Part shown: positions 13,077-20,602 of the stretch, one piece after another
Layout of the letters: the number at the start of each line of letters is the position of its first letter
Position numbering within the stretch: the first letter of the stretch is position 1
IMG/VR virus record: IMGVR_UViG_3300017605_000677
Span: 1-21,630 of that record
DNA from: a virus
Direction: 5' to 3' (one strand)
DNA: 21,630 nucleotides
Translations under genes and position numbers: made by a program
Notes under the pieces: model-generated
What the model was told of the DNA's origin: nothing
Databases searched by the model: none
Seen by the model: the letters and a program-made list of their open reading frames with translations, nothing else

Positions 13077-13658
13077 ATGCTCTACGTTCCCAAGATTCCC
13101 GAGACCCTGCTCCGCGTCACCGGCATCGTCGCCACCAATGGCGGGCTGGTCGCCACCAACGGAACGAACTCTTCGGGTTCGCAGGCGGGCACCAACCTCG
13201 TCACCGGCCAGAACTTCTCGAAGTGGTTCGAGGTGAAGGGGCGTGAACTCACGCTGCTCGTTGCCTACACGAAGGGGGGCGAGACCAGCTGCCAGTTCGC
13301 GTTCACCATCTTCGGGTCGGCCGGCGTCCCTTCGCGTGACATGGACGTGACGTTCGGTCCGGCAGGGACCGGCGTGACGGCAGTGAACACGGACCAGGTA
13401 ATCGGCGGGGTGTCCTACCCGCTCTGGGAATCGAGCATGGGCAACGTGCAGTGGGTGACCAACGCCTTCACTGCCACGGCCACCATGGCGATTCCAGTTC
13501 ACCTCGGCGTCAGCAACCGCACGACGCCGGCCACGATCCCGGTGGCGCTCACGCCGTCGGCGTTCCCTGGCCGCTACGCGCGCCTGGGCGTCGTGATCGC
13601 CGGCAACCCGAACTCTTCCACCGTCATCAACGTGGACCTCGCGTGGTCGGGGCACTGA
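13077..13658 (+). CDS. small beta-rich structural protein candidate
   Basis: This encodes a 193-residue protein with GAGG 5 bases before the ATG. It consists mainly of beta-strands and Gly/Thr/Ser/Asn turns (GIVATNGGLVATNGTNSSGS, VKGRELTLLVAYTKGGETSC, FTATATMAIPVHLG), with a final strand region ending in NSSTVINVDLAWSGH. No signal or membrane segment is visible. The composition suggests a tail or surface decoration protein. It ends at TGA, directly abutting the GTG start of the 1502-residue protein (TGAGTG), so the two are co-translated and probably assembled together. Family not recognised. Confidence 0.72.
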   Translation: MLYVPKIPETLLRVTGIVATNGGLVATNGTNSSGSQAGTNLVTGQNFSKWFEVKGRELTLLVAYTKGGETSCQFAFTIFGSAGVPSRDMDVTFGPAGTGVTAVNTDQVIGGVSYPLWESSMGNVQWVTNAFTATATMAIPVHLGVSNRTTPATIPVALTPSAFPGRYARLGVVIAGNPNSSTVINVDLAWSGH

Positions 13659-16600
13659 GTGGCGCAGTACGCGAAGCTGACCCTTCCGGCCCCCAAGGGA
13701 CTGAACCTCGCCCGGAAGGAAGACTCCCTCGACCCGGGTGAAACCTCGGTCGAGAACAACATCGACCACCACGAGAACGCGGTGGCGCGCAAGCGCAACG
13801 GCTACCGCAACGTGCTGCTCGGGAACTTCGACCGGGCACTGAAGGGCGGCCTTCCGTCGCAGTCGATCGGCGTCGTCGGCGAGGAGTGGTGGCTCGACGC
13901 GCAAACGCAGATGCAGGCCGCGGACTTCACCGAGGCCACGCCAGTTGTCTCCAACGGGCGGCGCGACTTCTTCAACCAGCGCCCGTCCATCATCGTCATC
14001 CCCGAAGGGAACATGGGGCCGGCGACGCGGCTCGACGTGAAGAACACGACAGCCCCCAGCTGGGCCTTCGAGTTGTGCCTGAGCGCGGACGAGATCCCGC
14101 TGTTCAACGGCAATACGATCGCCAACTCGCCGATCATGGTTCCGATCGTCGCGCAGAAGGGGCTTCAGGCCAACGGCCAGTGGGCCGTGCGACTCATCCA
14201 GGACGGCGCGTCCGACCGCTTCTACGCCGTGCTCACGCTCTACGAAGGCGCGGTGCTCGGCCAGGGCGCTGGCTTGGTCGGCAATCCGACGACACCCACG
14301 ACCAACGCAACCGACTTCTTCTACAACTCCGGCGCGAACCGGGCCTGGGTGGAGCCGGGCAAGCGTGTCTGGCTCGCCTGGAAGTACATCGCCGGCAACC
14401 CGGGCACGGTCACCTCCTACTACTGGCAGGAGGGGGACTCGTCGGTCGTCAACTCGGCGCAGCTGTCAACCTACGTGAACGCCTCGCTCGGAACGAACGG
14501 AGTCGGCACGACCCCATACCCCATCACGATTGGCCGGCGGCCGTGGCAGGCGGCCGGGCGCTCGGTCGGCGGCGGAATCCCTGCCGGCGTCAACAATGCC
14601 ATCGACGAGATCGGCTTCCTCGGCTCGGTCTCGGAGATGAGGTTCTGGCTGGACTCGGCGCAGGGAGTTGCCGGCACGCTCGAACTCCCGGCGAATTGGG
14701 GGATCATCAACCCATCCCCTCCTGGGGAAGACTGGTACGTCGACCGCGAGATCCCGGAGGAGCAGCTGACCACGGACTCCTCGATCGAGTCCGGCAACCT
14801 CGTTCAAACGAGCGACCTCGAGCTTTACTTCCAGTTCAAGCCGGAGCTTGTCGGCTACGCGCCCAACGGGGCCGCGATTGCTGGCGAGAACCACCGGATG
14901 ATCCGGCCGCGCTTCACGCGCGGGACAGCCAGCGACAACCGCGCCTGGATCACCGGGGCCGACGTGACGTGGCTACCTGGGACGGGTGCCCTTGGTTCGT
15001 CCTGCCTCGGCTTCGTCCCGATCGCTCCGGTGGCCGGGCAGCTGTACGTGTTCGCCGACACGATGCGCTCCGGGCTCACGAACTCGTACTTCGGCAAGCG
15101 CCTCTTCTGCGGCGGGATCCGCATTCCGAATGCGGCGTCCTACCTGCGCCGCGCCAGCACCGGAACGGTCACTGGTTGGGAATGGCCGGACGAGTTCTCG
15201 ATCCGCATGCCGCTGCGCTGCGACGCCTTGCCGTCCTCAACCGCGGCGACGTACTGGGAAACGCTCTCCGAGATCAACGTCGCCCGCCAGGGCACCGGCC
15301 CGAACTTCGACCGCTACGGCATCTCCACGATCTGGCGGACCTACATCATCTTCGACGGCGCGGGTGCCGCCGGGGCTGGCTGGTACTTCCGCTTCACCAT
15401 GGTCGACGCTGCGGGCGCCGCCACGTCGGTGCAATCGACGACCAAGGTGGTCGAAGGGACCGTTTACACGCTGCAATGCTCGGCGCGGTTCATCGGCGCG
15501 AACCGCGTCATGTCGCTCTACCTGAACGGGTTCCGCGAGGGCACGAGCAACATCGCGGCATCCAAGCCGATCATGTCCCAGGTGTCCGGCACGGATACGA
15601 CGGACCCGAACAAGGACGACGACGACGGGCGCGACACGTCCTTCCCGTTCTACCTGGGCGTGTCGGTTGCCACGCCCGTCAACATCGACAGCCACCCGGA
15701 TCCATTCGCCTTCCGCTATGGGGCATACAGCGGTGGCGGTGGAGGGATTGGCAACCTCGGATCGAACCGTACCTATTGGGGCTGGTCGACGAACGACACG
15801 CCGAAGACCGTCAACGACGGCATCGGCTATCGCGGCCACAACCCGCTCGTCGGCGTGATCGGGGAATGCCAGGTCTGGCAGGCATACCCGAGCGAGGCCG
15901 AAGTCCAGTCGATGCGCGACCACGGGCCGACCGGCGATCAGATCCAGGCGGCCGGCGCGCGCATGCTGTCGAACTGGCGCTTCGACGAGGGCTCTGGCGT
16001 CACCTGCTTCGACGTGGGCTACCTGAAGAACCACCTACGCATCAACCCATTCCCGACGGCACACATCCGACCCGCCGTTCTGGATCGCGTGGAGAAGCCG
16101 GCGCTGCTCGGCATCTGGCAGAAGCGCCAGCTGTCAATCTCCGGCCCGAGCGAGCAGGAGGTGTACGCGCTGGGTCCGGGCGCGATCTTCCAGGTGCTGA
16201 AGGACGGCAACGGCGCTGGCTACCTGAAGAACATCGGCTCTTGCGCGACGCCGGAAATGTGGAACGCGCGGACGGACTCCTACTCGCTGCCGACCGCCTT
16301 CCAGTTCTCCGGCGCGCTCTACGTCTGCACCGGACTTGGTCCCGTGAAGCGGATCTTCAAGGGCAAGGTCTCCGACGCCGGCCTAACCCCAGTGTTCGGC
16401 AGCATCGGCGACGACCAGACCAACCTCGGGTGGCGCGAGTTCGACCGGGACGGGACGTTCCGCGCCTACGCGGCTGCGCTGGCCGCCAGTCCGGCCGAGA
16501 CCATCTTCGTCAAGGGACGCCGATACGGATGGGCGCTCACCCACTACAACCCCGATGACGGGACGGAGTCGGTGCCGTCGCGCCTCATGTTCATCAACAC

Positions 16601-18167
16601 GGATGGCGTGACCGGCATCGGCGCCAACGGCGTCAAGTCGTTCTTTCTCACGTCGTTCCCGCACACGACGCAGCGGCAGAACGCGAAGATCCGGCTCTAC
16701 CGCACCACGTCGGACGGAGCGCTCTTCCTGCTCCTGGCGGAGTTGTCCTCGGACACCCGCTCCTTCATCGACGGCATTCCCGACCGCAAGCTCGAGAACG
16801 TGCTGGACTCCTGGCTCAACTTCCCGCCGCCGCAGAACGCGCGGATCGGGTTGGCCTTCGGCGCTCGAGCGCTTTACTTCGGCGTCTCCGACCGGCCGGA
16901 CACGCTCTTCTATTCACTGCTCGGGCAGCCCGGCGCCTGCCCTCCGCAATACCAGCTGTCGATCAGTTCCGGGCAATCCACCGAACTGACCGCTGGCGTG
17001 GTCATCAACGACCGCGCCTTCGTGTTCACGCGCACGAGCACCTTCGGCGTGTACGACCAGGGCGGCGACATCTCTGTCGACGCGCAGGACAACCCGCCGG
17101 TCAAGATGTACCAGCTGCGAGACGACCTGGGCTGCATCAGCCACCACGGCATCATCGTGATCGAGGGCTTCGGAGCGATCATCCCGACCGAGCGCGGCCT
17201 CTACCTCTTCGACGGCAGCCAGTTCGTGAACCTGGGCGGCTACGCCGAGGACCGCATCCAGCCGTTCTGGGACTCGCTCAATCTCACCAACTCGCGCAAC
17301 TTCGTGGCGGCGGCGCACCGCCGGAAGAAGCAGTACATTCTCTACTGCTCCACCGACTGCTCTCCGGGCAACTACAACGACCGCGCGCTCGTCTACGACT
17401 GGGGCCGCAAGACCTTCTCCATCCAGACGCAGAAGGATGTGCTCTGCGCGGCGACCATCGCCGACGAGGTGACGAGCCAGGAGCGCGTCTGGTGTGGGAC
17501 GCTGAACGGCAACATCTTCGAGTTCGACCCGCCCGAGGTTGAGCTTCACTCCGACGGCCCGGTCGCCGCGCCGTTCACCGGCTCGATCGTTTCCGCGAAG
17601 CTCGATCCGCTGGGGTCGGGGCGCTACTCGAGGATCCAGCTGGTCTCCGACAACTCGCTGCCGACGGCCGGGGACGGCCTGCGCGGCGTCAACCTCTACA
17701 CCACCAACAACGGCGTTCAGTGGCACACCGAGCCACTGAAGATCCTCTGGAACGACGCGAACTGGGTGCTCGTGCGCTGGAACGAGACCGGCACCGTGAC
17801 CCCCACCGACTTCGAGTGGCGCCTCGGTCCGATCGGCGCGGCGTGGCGCTACGGCAAGCAGAACTTCAGTTCGGACGTGCCGAACAAGCGAGTGCTGCGC
17901 GTGCAGTACAACCTGAACCCGCAGGCCGTCACCGGCAGCCAGTTCGTCACGCAGTGCGGCTACGACGAGCAGGTGCCGCAAGGCAAGTTCGCCAGTGCCA
18001 CCGGGCAGTTCGCCATCCACGCCGGCATCCTCGGACGCGGCAAGCGTGTCGTGCTCCAGGCCCACGACATCACGCTCTTCGGGGGGCAGCCCAACAACCC
18101 CTGGAGCATTTCCAAGGTGGAACTCGACTGGCAGGGACGTGGCCGGTCGACCTACGTGCCGTCGTGA
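13659..18167 (+). CDS. very large tail protein, nozzle-like with laminin-G domains
   Basis: This encodes a 1502-residue protein that starts with GTG immediately after the preceding stop. The first 60 residues (LNLARKEDSLDPGETSVENN... and KRNGY near 46-50) resemble the opening of large podovirus tail-tube or nozzle proteins, where a short N-terminal region precedes a beta-propeller. Two laminin-G/concanavalin-like lectin domains are apparent: about 135-345 (strand-rich, ending AIDEIGFLGSVSEMRFW) and about 510-780 (GECQVWQAYPSEAEVQS then LSNWRFDEGSG...FDVG). From about 805 to 1300 the sequence is propeller-like, with repeats of hydrophobic strands (RAFVFTRTSTFGVYDQGG; TERGLYLFDGSQFVNLGG). No proteolytic or hydrolase motif is visible. 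Host-cell or glycan binding by the lectin domains is inference. Confidence 0.72.
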   Translation: MAQYAKLTLPAPKGLNLARKEDSLDPGETSVENNIDHHENAVARKRNGYRNVLLGNFDRALKGGLPSQSIGVVGEEWWLDAQTQMQAADFTEATPVVSNGRRDFFNQRPSIIVIPEGNMGPATRLDVKNTTAPSWAFELCLSADEIPLFNGNTIANSPIMVPIVAQKGLQANGQWAVRLIQDGASDRFYAVLTLYEGAVLGQGAGLVGNPTTPTTNATDFFYNSGANRAWVEPGKRVWLAWKYIAGNPGTVTSYYWQEGDSSVVNSAQLSTYVNASLGTNGVGTTPYPITIGRRPWQAAGRSVGGGIPAGVNNAIDEIGFLGSVSEMRFWLDSAQGVAGTLELPANWGIINPSPPGEDWYVDREIPEEQLTTDSSIESGNLVQTSDLELYFQFKPELVGYAPNGAAIAGENHRMIRPRFTRGTASDNRAWITGADVTWLPGTGALGSSCLGFVPIAPVAGQLYVFADTMRSGLTNSYFGKRLFCGGIRIPNAASYLRRASTGTVTGWEWPDEFSIRMPLRCDALPSSTAATYWETLSEINVARQGTGPNFDRYGISTIWRTYIIFDGAGAAGAGWYFRFTMVDAAGAATSVQSTTKVVEGTVYTLQCSARFIGANRVMSLYLNGFREGTSNIAASKPIMSQVSGTDTTDPNKDDDDGRDTSFPFYLGVSVATPVNIDSHPDPFAFRYGAYSGGGGGIGNLGSNRTYWGWSTNDTPKTVNDGIGYRGHNPLVGVIGECQVWQAYPSEAEVQSMRDHGPTGDQIQAAGARMLSNWRFDEGSGVTCFDVGYLKNHLRINPFPTAHIRPAVLDRVEKPALLGIWQKRQLSISGPSEQEVYALGPGAIFQVLKDGNGAGYLKNIGSCATPEMWNARTDSYSLPTAFQFSGALYVCTGLGPVKRIFKGKVSDAGLTPVFGSIGDDQTNLGWREFDRDGTFRAYAAALAASPAETIFVKGRRYGWALTHYNPDDGTESVPSRLMFINTDGVTGIGANGVKSFFLTSFPHTTQRQNAKIRLYRTTSDGALFLLLAELSSDTRSFIDGIPDRKLENVLDSWLNFPPPQNARIGLAFGARALYFGVSDRPDTLFYSLLGQPGACPPQYQLSISSGQSTELTAGVVINDRAFVFTRTSTFGVYDQGGDISVDAQDNPPVKMYQLRDDLGCISHHGIIVIEGFGAIIPTERGLYLFDGSQFVNLGGYAEDRIQPFWDSLNLTNSRNFVAAAHRRKKQYILYCSTDCSPGNYNDRALVYDWGRKTFSIQTQKDVLCAATIADEVTSQERVWCGTLNGNIFEFDPPEVELHSDGPVAAPFTGSIVSAKLDPLGSGRYSRIQLVSDNSLPTAGDGLRGVNLYTTNNGVQWHTEPLKILWNDANWVLVRWNETGTVTPTDFEWRLGPIGAAWRYGKQNFSSDVPNKRVLRVQYNLNPQAVTGSQFVTQCGYDEQVPQGKFASATGQFAIHAGILGRGKRVVLQAHDITLFGGQPNNPWSISKVELDWQGRGRSTYVPS

Positions 18168-18763
18168 ACCTCGCAGAAATCGACGCCATGATCGGTCGGC
18201 TGCAACGGGTCGGGCAGGCCGGCGCGCTGCCGAAGGACATGACGCAGCCGCAGTTGATCGACGAGTTGCAACGTGAGTTGGGAGCCCTGGCCCAAGCGGC
18301 GACAGCATTGCTCGCAGAACTGCGGGCCTCGCCCCGATACGGTAAGGGCGCCCAACTCTTCCTGGTCGACTGCCGCACCGGCAGCAGCAACATCCTGTCA
18401 ACGACCCAGGCGACCAATGAGGGCCTGGGTGCGATCGACGGGCTCGCCATCTACCGGCATTCCCTGGGCTACCGGCTCGACCGATCGGAACAGGTCTACT
18501 TCGCCTACACCTCGACCGTCGGGGTGGTGAACGGGCAGGCCCAACGTGGCGGCACCTGCTGCCAATACGCCTTCGACGACGTACGAACGATCTTCCAGGT
18601 CGACCAGGACGCCGTGACGAATGGGGCGGTATTCGTCATGGCTTGCTACCCTTCGATTGCGCCAGCCTCCGCGCGGGTTAATCCACTGGCGAATACGAAG
18701 GTCGGCGCGTCCTCTCCGCAGTTGGGTCTCATTACCGCGGTTACTTCGACGCAGTTGCCGTAG
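18164..18763 (+). CDS. hypothetical tail-associated protein
   Basis: This encodes a 199-residue protein. Its GTG start overlaps the stop of the large protein as GTGA (18164-18167); an ATG at 18188 is the alternative. Residues 1-50 form charged helices (AEIDAMIGRLQRVGQ; LIDELQRELGALAQAATALL), which may coil. The rest is beta/turn-rich with several Cys (VDCRTGSS, GGTCCQYAF, ACYPS) and ends in a strand (LGLITAVTSTQLP). The helical stalk followed by a beta-rich head suggests a small tail fibre, tip or connector part, but no family is recognised. It shares translational coupling with the 1502-residue protein, which argues for working together in the tail. Confidence 0.7.
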   Translation: MNLAEIDAMIGRLQRVGQAGALPKDMTQPQLIDELQRELGALAQAATALLAELRASPRYGKGAQLFLVDCRTGSSNILSTTQATNEGLGAIDGLAIYRHSLGYRLDRSEQVYFAYTSTVGVVNGQAQRGGTCCQYAFDDVRTIFQVDQDAVTNGAVFVMACYPSIAPASARVNPLANTKVGASSPQLGLITAVTSTQLP

Positions 18764-18772
18764 GAGTAGGTC

Positions 18773-19510
18773 ATGGCGAGCTATCTCGAGCGTTACCAGC
18801 AGCAGCAGAACGCCGCGGTCAGCGGGCCACCGCCAGCCTACGCCCACGCTCCGTCCATGGGTCCGTGGGCCGGCTTTAATCCAGCCGACTTCTTCGGGTC
18901 GAACCAGACCCCTGATCTTCAGCAGAAGCTCGCGCAGCAAGGCCCGTTCAGCCGGCAGAACCAGTACGACCAATACGGGTCCGGCTTGTACGGAGTGCCG
19001 GACGCATTCATTGGCTGGTCGGGTCCGGCACGCTACGGGCTCGGCCCGGCGATGTCGTTCAGCAATCAGGCCCAGCCCGCGATCGACATGTACCGCAAGC
19101 AGATGTCGACTGACTGGACCTCGGAGTTGTACGGCCAGTCTGCCGACGTGATTAACGCGCAGAGCCAAGCGGCCCAGCGCACCGGCCAGCAGCGGCTGGC
19201 ACAGTCCGGCTACGGTGGCGGGGGGACGATCTCGCCGTTCGCCGGGCTCCAGGTCCAGCAAGAGAACCTGGCTCGCATGGGCCAGCTGGGCAGCGCCGCG
19301 CGCATGTCCGTGATGCAGGGCCAGCAGATGCAGGCCGAGTCGGGGCGCAACTACCTGAACTCGATCGCGCAGAACATGCAGGCGCTCATCACCCCGGCGC
19401 AGCTGGAAATCTCCAGGCAGGCGAAGGTTCCGACCTCGGGCGGGGTCTCCTACATCGGCCCGGCACTCAGCGCCGCGGCGGCCGGACTCGGGGCCTACGC
19501 GGGGGCTTAA
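18773..19510 (+). CDS. Gln/Gly-rich probable internal virion protein
   Basis: This encodes a 245-residue protein. AGGAG, formed partly by the previous stop codon, lies before the ATG. The first 110 residues are rich in Gln, Pro, Gly, Tyr and Asn (YLERYQQQQNAAVSGPPPAY) and probably disordered. About 115-215 is helical and Gln/Ala-rich (DVINAQSQAAQRTGQQRLAQ; RMSVMQGQQMQAESGRNYL). The last 20 residues form a short hydrophobic Ala/Gly segment. Gln- and Ala-rich helical proteins following the tail genes are a common feature of podovirus internal (ejection) proteins, which travel into the host cell with the DNA. The function here is inferred from composition and place. Confidence 0.68.
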   Translation: MASYLERYQQQQNAAVSGPPPAYAHAPSMGPWAGFNPADFFGSNQTPDLQQKLAQQGPFSRQNQYDQYGSGLYGVPDAFIGWSGPARYGLGPAMSFSNQAQPAIDMYRKQMSTDWTSELYGQSADVINAQSQAAQRTGQQRLAQSGYGGGGTISPFAGLQVQQENLARMGQLGSAARMSVMQGQQMQAESGRNYLNSIAQNMQALITPAQLEISRQAKVPTSGGVSYIGPALSAAAAGLGAYAGA

Positions 19511-19513
19511 ACG

Positions 19514-20602
19514 ATGCCGAACTACGCCTTCGGAACTGCGGGTCGCGACGAGTCCCTGGCTCGCGCCGATCTCAGCACTCAGACGCGACAGCGCAACATC
19601 TCCGACCTCCTAAACGGGGTCGGCGTGCTGGCGCAGTCGCTGGGCGCCATGCACCGCTACAAGCAGGAGCAGGCGAACAAGGACGTGCTGGCAGACTTCT
19701 ACGTCCGCTCGCTCGCCAGCCCCGGCGGAGAGCCTGGGGCGCCACTGCCCGAGGGCGTCGCTGGCCCAGTCCCGGAGAAGCCGTGGGACACCGCGATCGG
19801 GGAGCGGATGCAGGCGGACCGCAAGCCAGCCGGCGGCTTCCTCGAGGGGATCGGGAACTTCTTCAACCCGACCGGCAAGCTCGAGGCGGGCGACGCCATG
19901 AAGCTCGCCGACTCCATCCGCAACCGCAACGCCCAGCAGGCGCAGGCCGCGCTGGACGAGCGCAAGGTCAAGGTCGACGAGTTCAACGCGGCGGTCAACT
20001 TCAAGAAGGGGGAGTACGGGCGGATCAAGGACATGGTCGAGGCCGCCGCGGCGATGAAGAACGCGAACACTGCGGCCAGGAATGCCGGCAACACCGCGTT
20101 TCAACGCGACGCAACCGCGCTCCAGGGCGAGCAGGGCCGGGCCGACAAGCTCGAGGCCCGAGTGAGCACCCTGAACCAGCGAATGGCCGAGGCCGACAAG
20201 CTGCTCTTCAGCAAGGACATGAACGCCGCCGTCACGATGGCGTTCTTTTCCGTCATGTCCGGCGACAAGGACAACGCGCAGATGCAGCAGGTCGCCGAGA
20301 AGGCGCTCGGGATTGCCAGCCCGGAGGCGCAGCGCGAGGCGGTCAAGATGATCCGCAAGGGGCTGCAAGACGAGCGCGACCGCGTCTCCGGCCAGCTTGG
20401 AGGGATGCGGCAGGCCGGGCAGACCTACCAAGACCGCGTCATCAAGCCGGCCGCACAGCGGCTCGGCGGTCCGGCGGAGGCCCAGATGGATCCGATGGAG
20501 GTCGCCGGTCGCAAGTTCGCCAAGGACAACGGCTTCGACTACGACAACCCCACGTCCGAGCAGTTCGACGCCTTGATTAAGCACCTCTCCGGCGGGCAGT
20601 AA
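19514..20602 (+). CDS. helical probable internal virion protein
   Basis: This encodes a 362-residue protein that starts 3 bases after the previous stop (TAA then ACG ATG). It is mostly alpha-helical and charged: residues 20-65 (QTRQRNISDLLNGVGVLAQS), a linker with Pro/Gly, then long helices from about 110 to 230 (MKLADSIRNRNAQQAQAALD; KLEARVSTLNQRMAEADKLL), which suggest coiled coils. A further helical region runs 255-300 and a short end resembles FDYDNPTSEQFDALIKHL. No catalytic motif is seen. Composition and location fit an internal/ejection protein or a tail-tip spacer. It is joined head-to-tail with the next gene (TAA-ATG). Confidence 0.68.
   Translation: MPNYAFGTAGRDESLARADLSTQTRQRNISDLLNGVGVLAQSLGAMHRYKQEQANKDVLADFYVRSLASPGGEPGAPLPEGVAGPVPEKPWDTAIGERMQADRKPAGGFLEGIGNFFNPTGKLEAGDAMKLADSIRNRNAQQAQAALDERKVKVDEFNAAVNFKKGEYGRIKDMVEAAAAMKNANTAARNAGNTAFQRDATALQGEQGRADKLEARVSTLNQRMAEADKLLFSKDMNAAVTMAFFSVMSGDKDNAQMQQVAEKALGIASPEAQREAVKMIRKGLQDERDRVSGQLGGMRQAGQTYQDRVIKPAAQRLGGPAEAQMDPMEVAGRKFAKDNGFDYDNPTSEQFDALIKHLSGGQ

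Noticed and set aside
13886-16558. An 890-codon plus-strand frame inside the 1502-residue tail gene
   Set aside because: An Arg/Gly/Ala/His-rich shadow frame without a ribosome binding site; the overlapping frame has domain-like sequence throughout.
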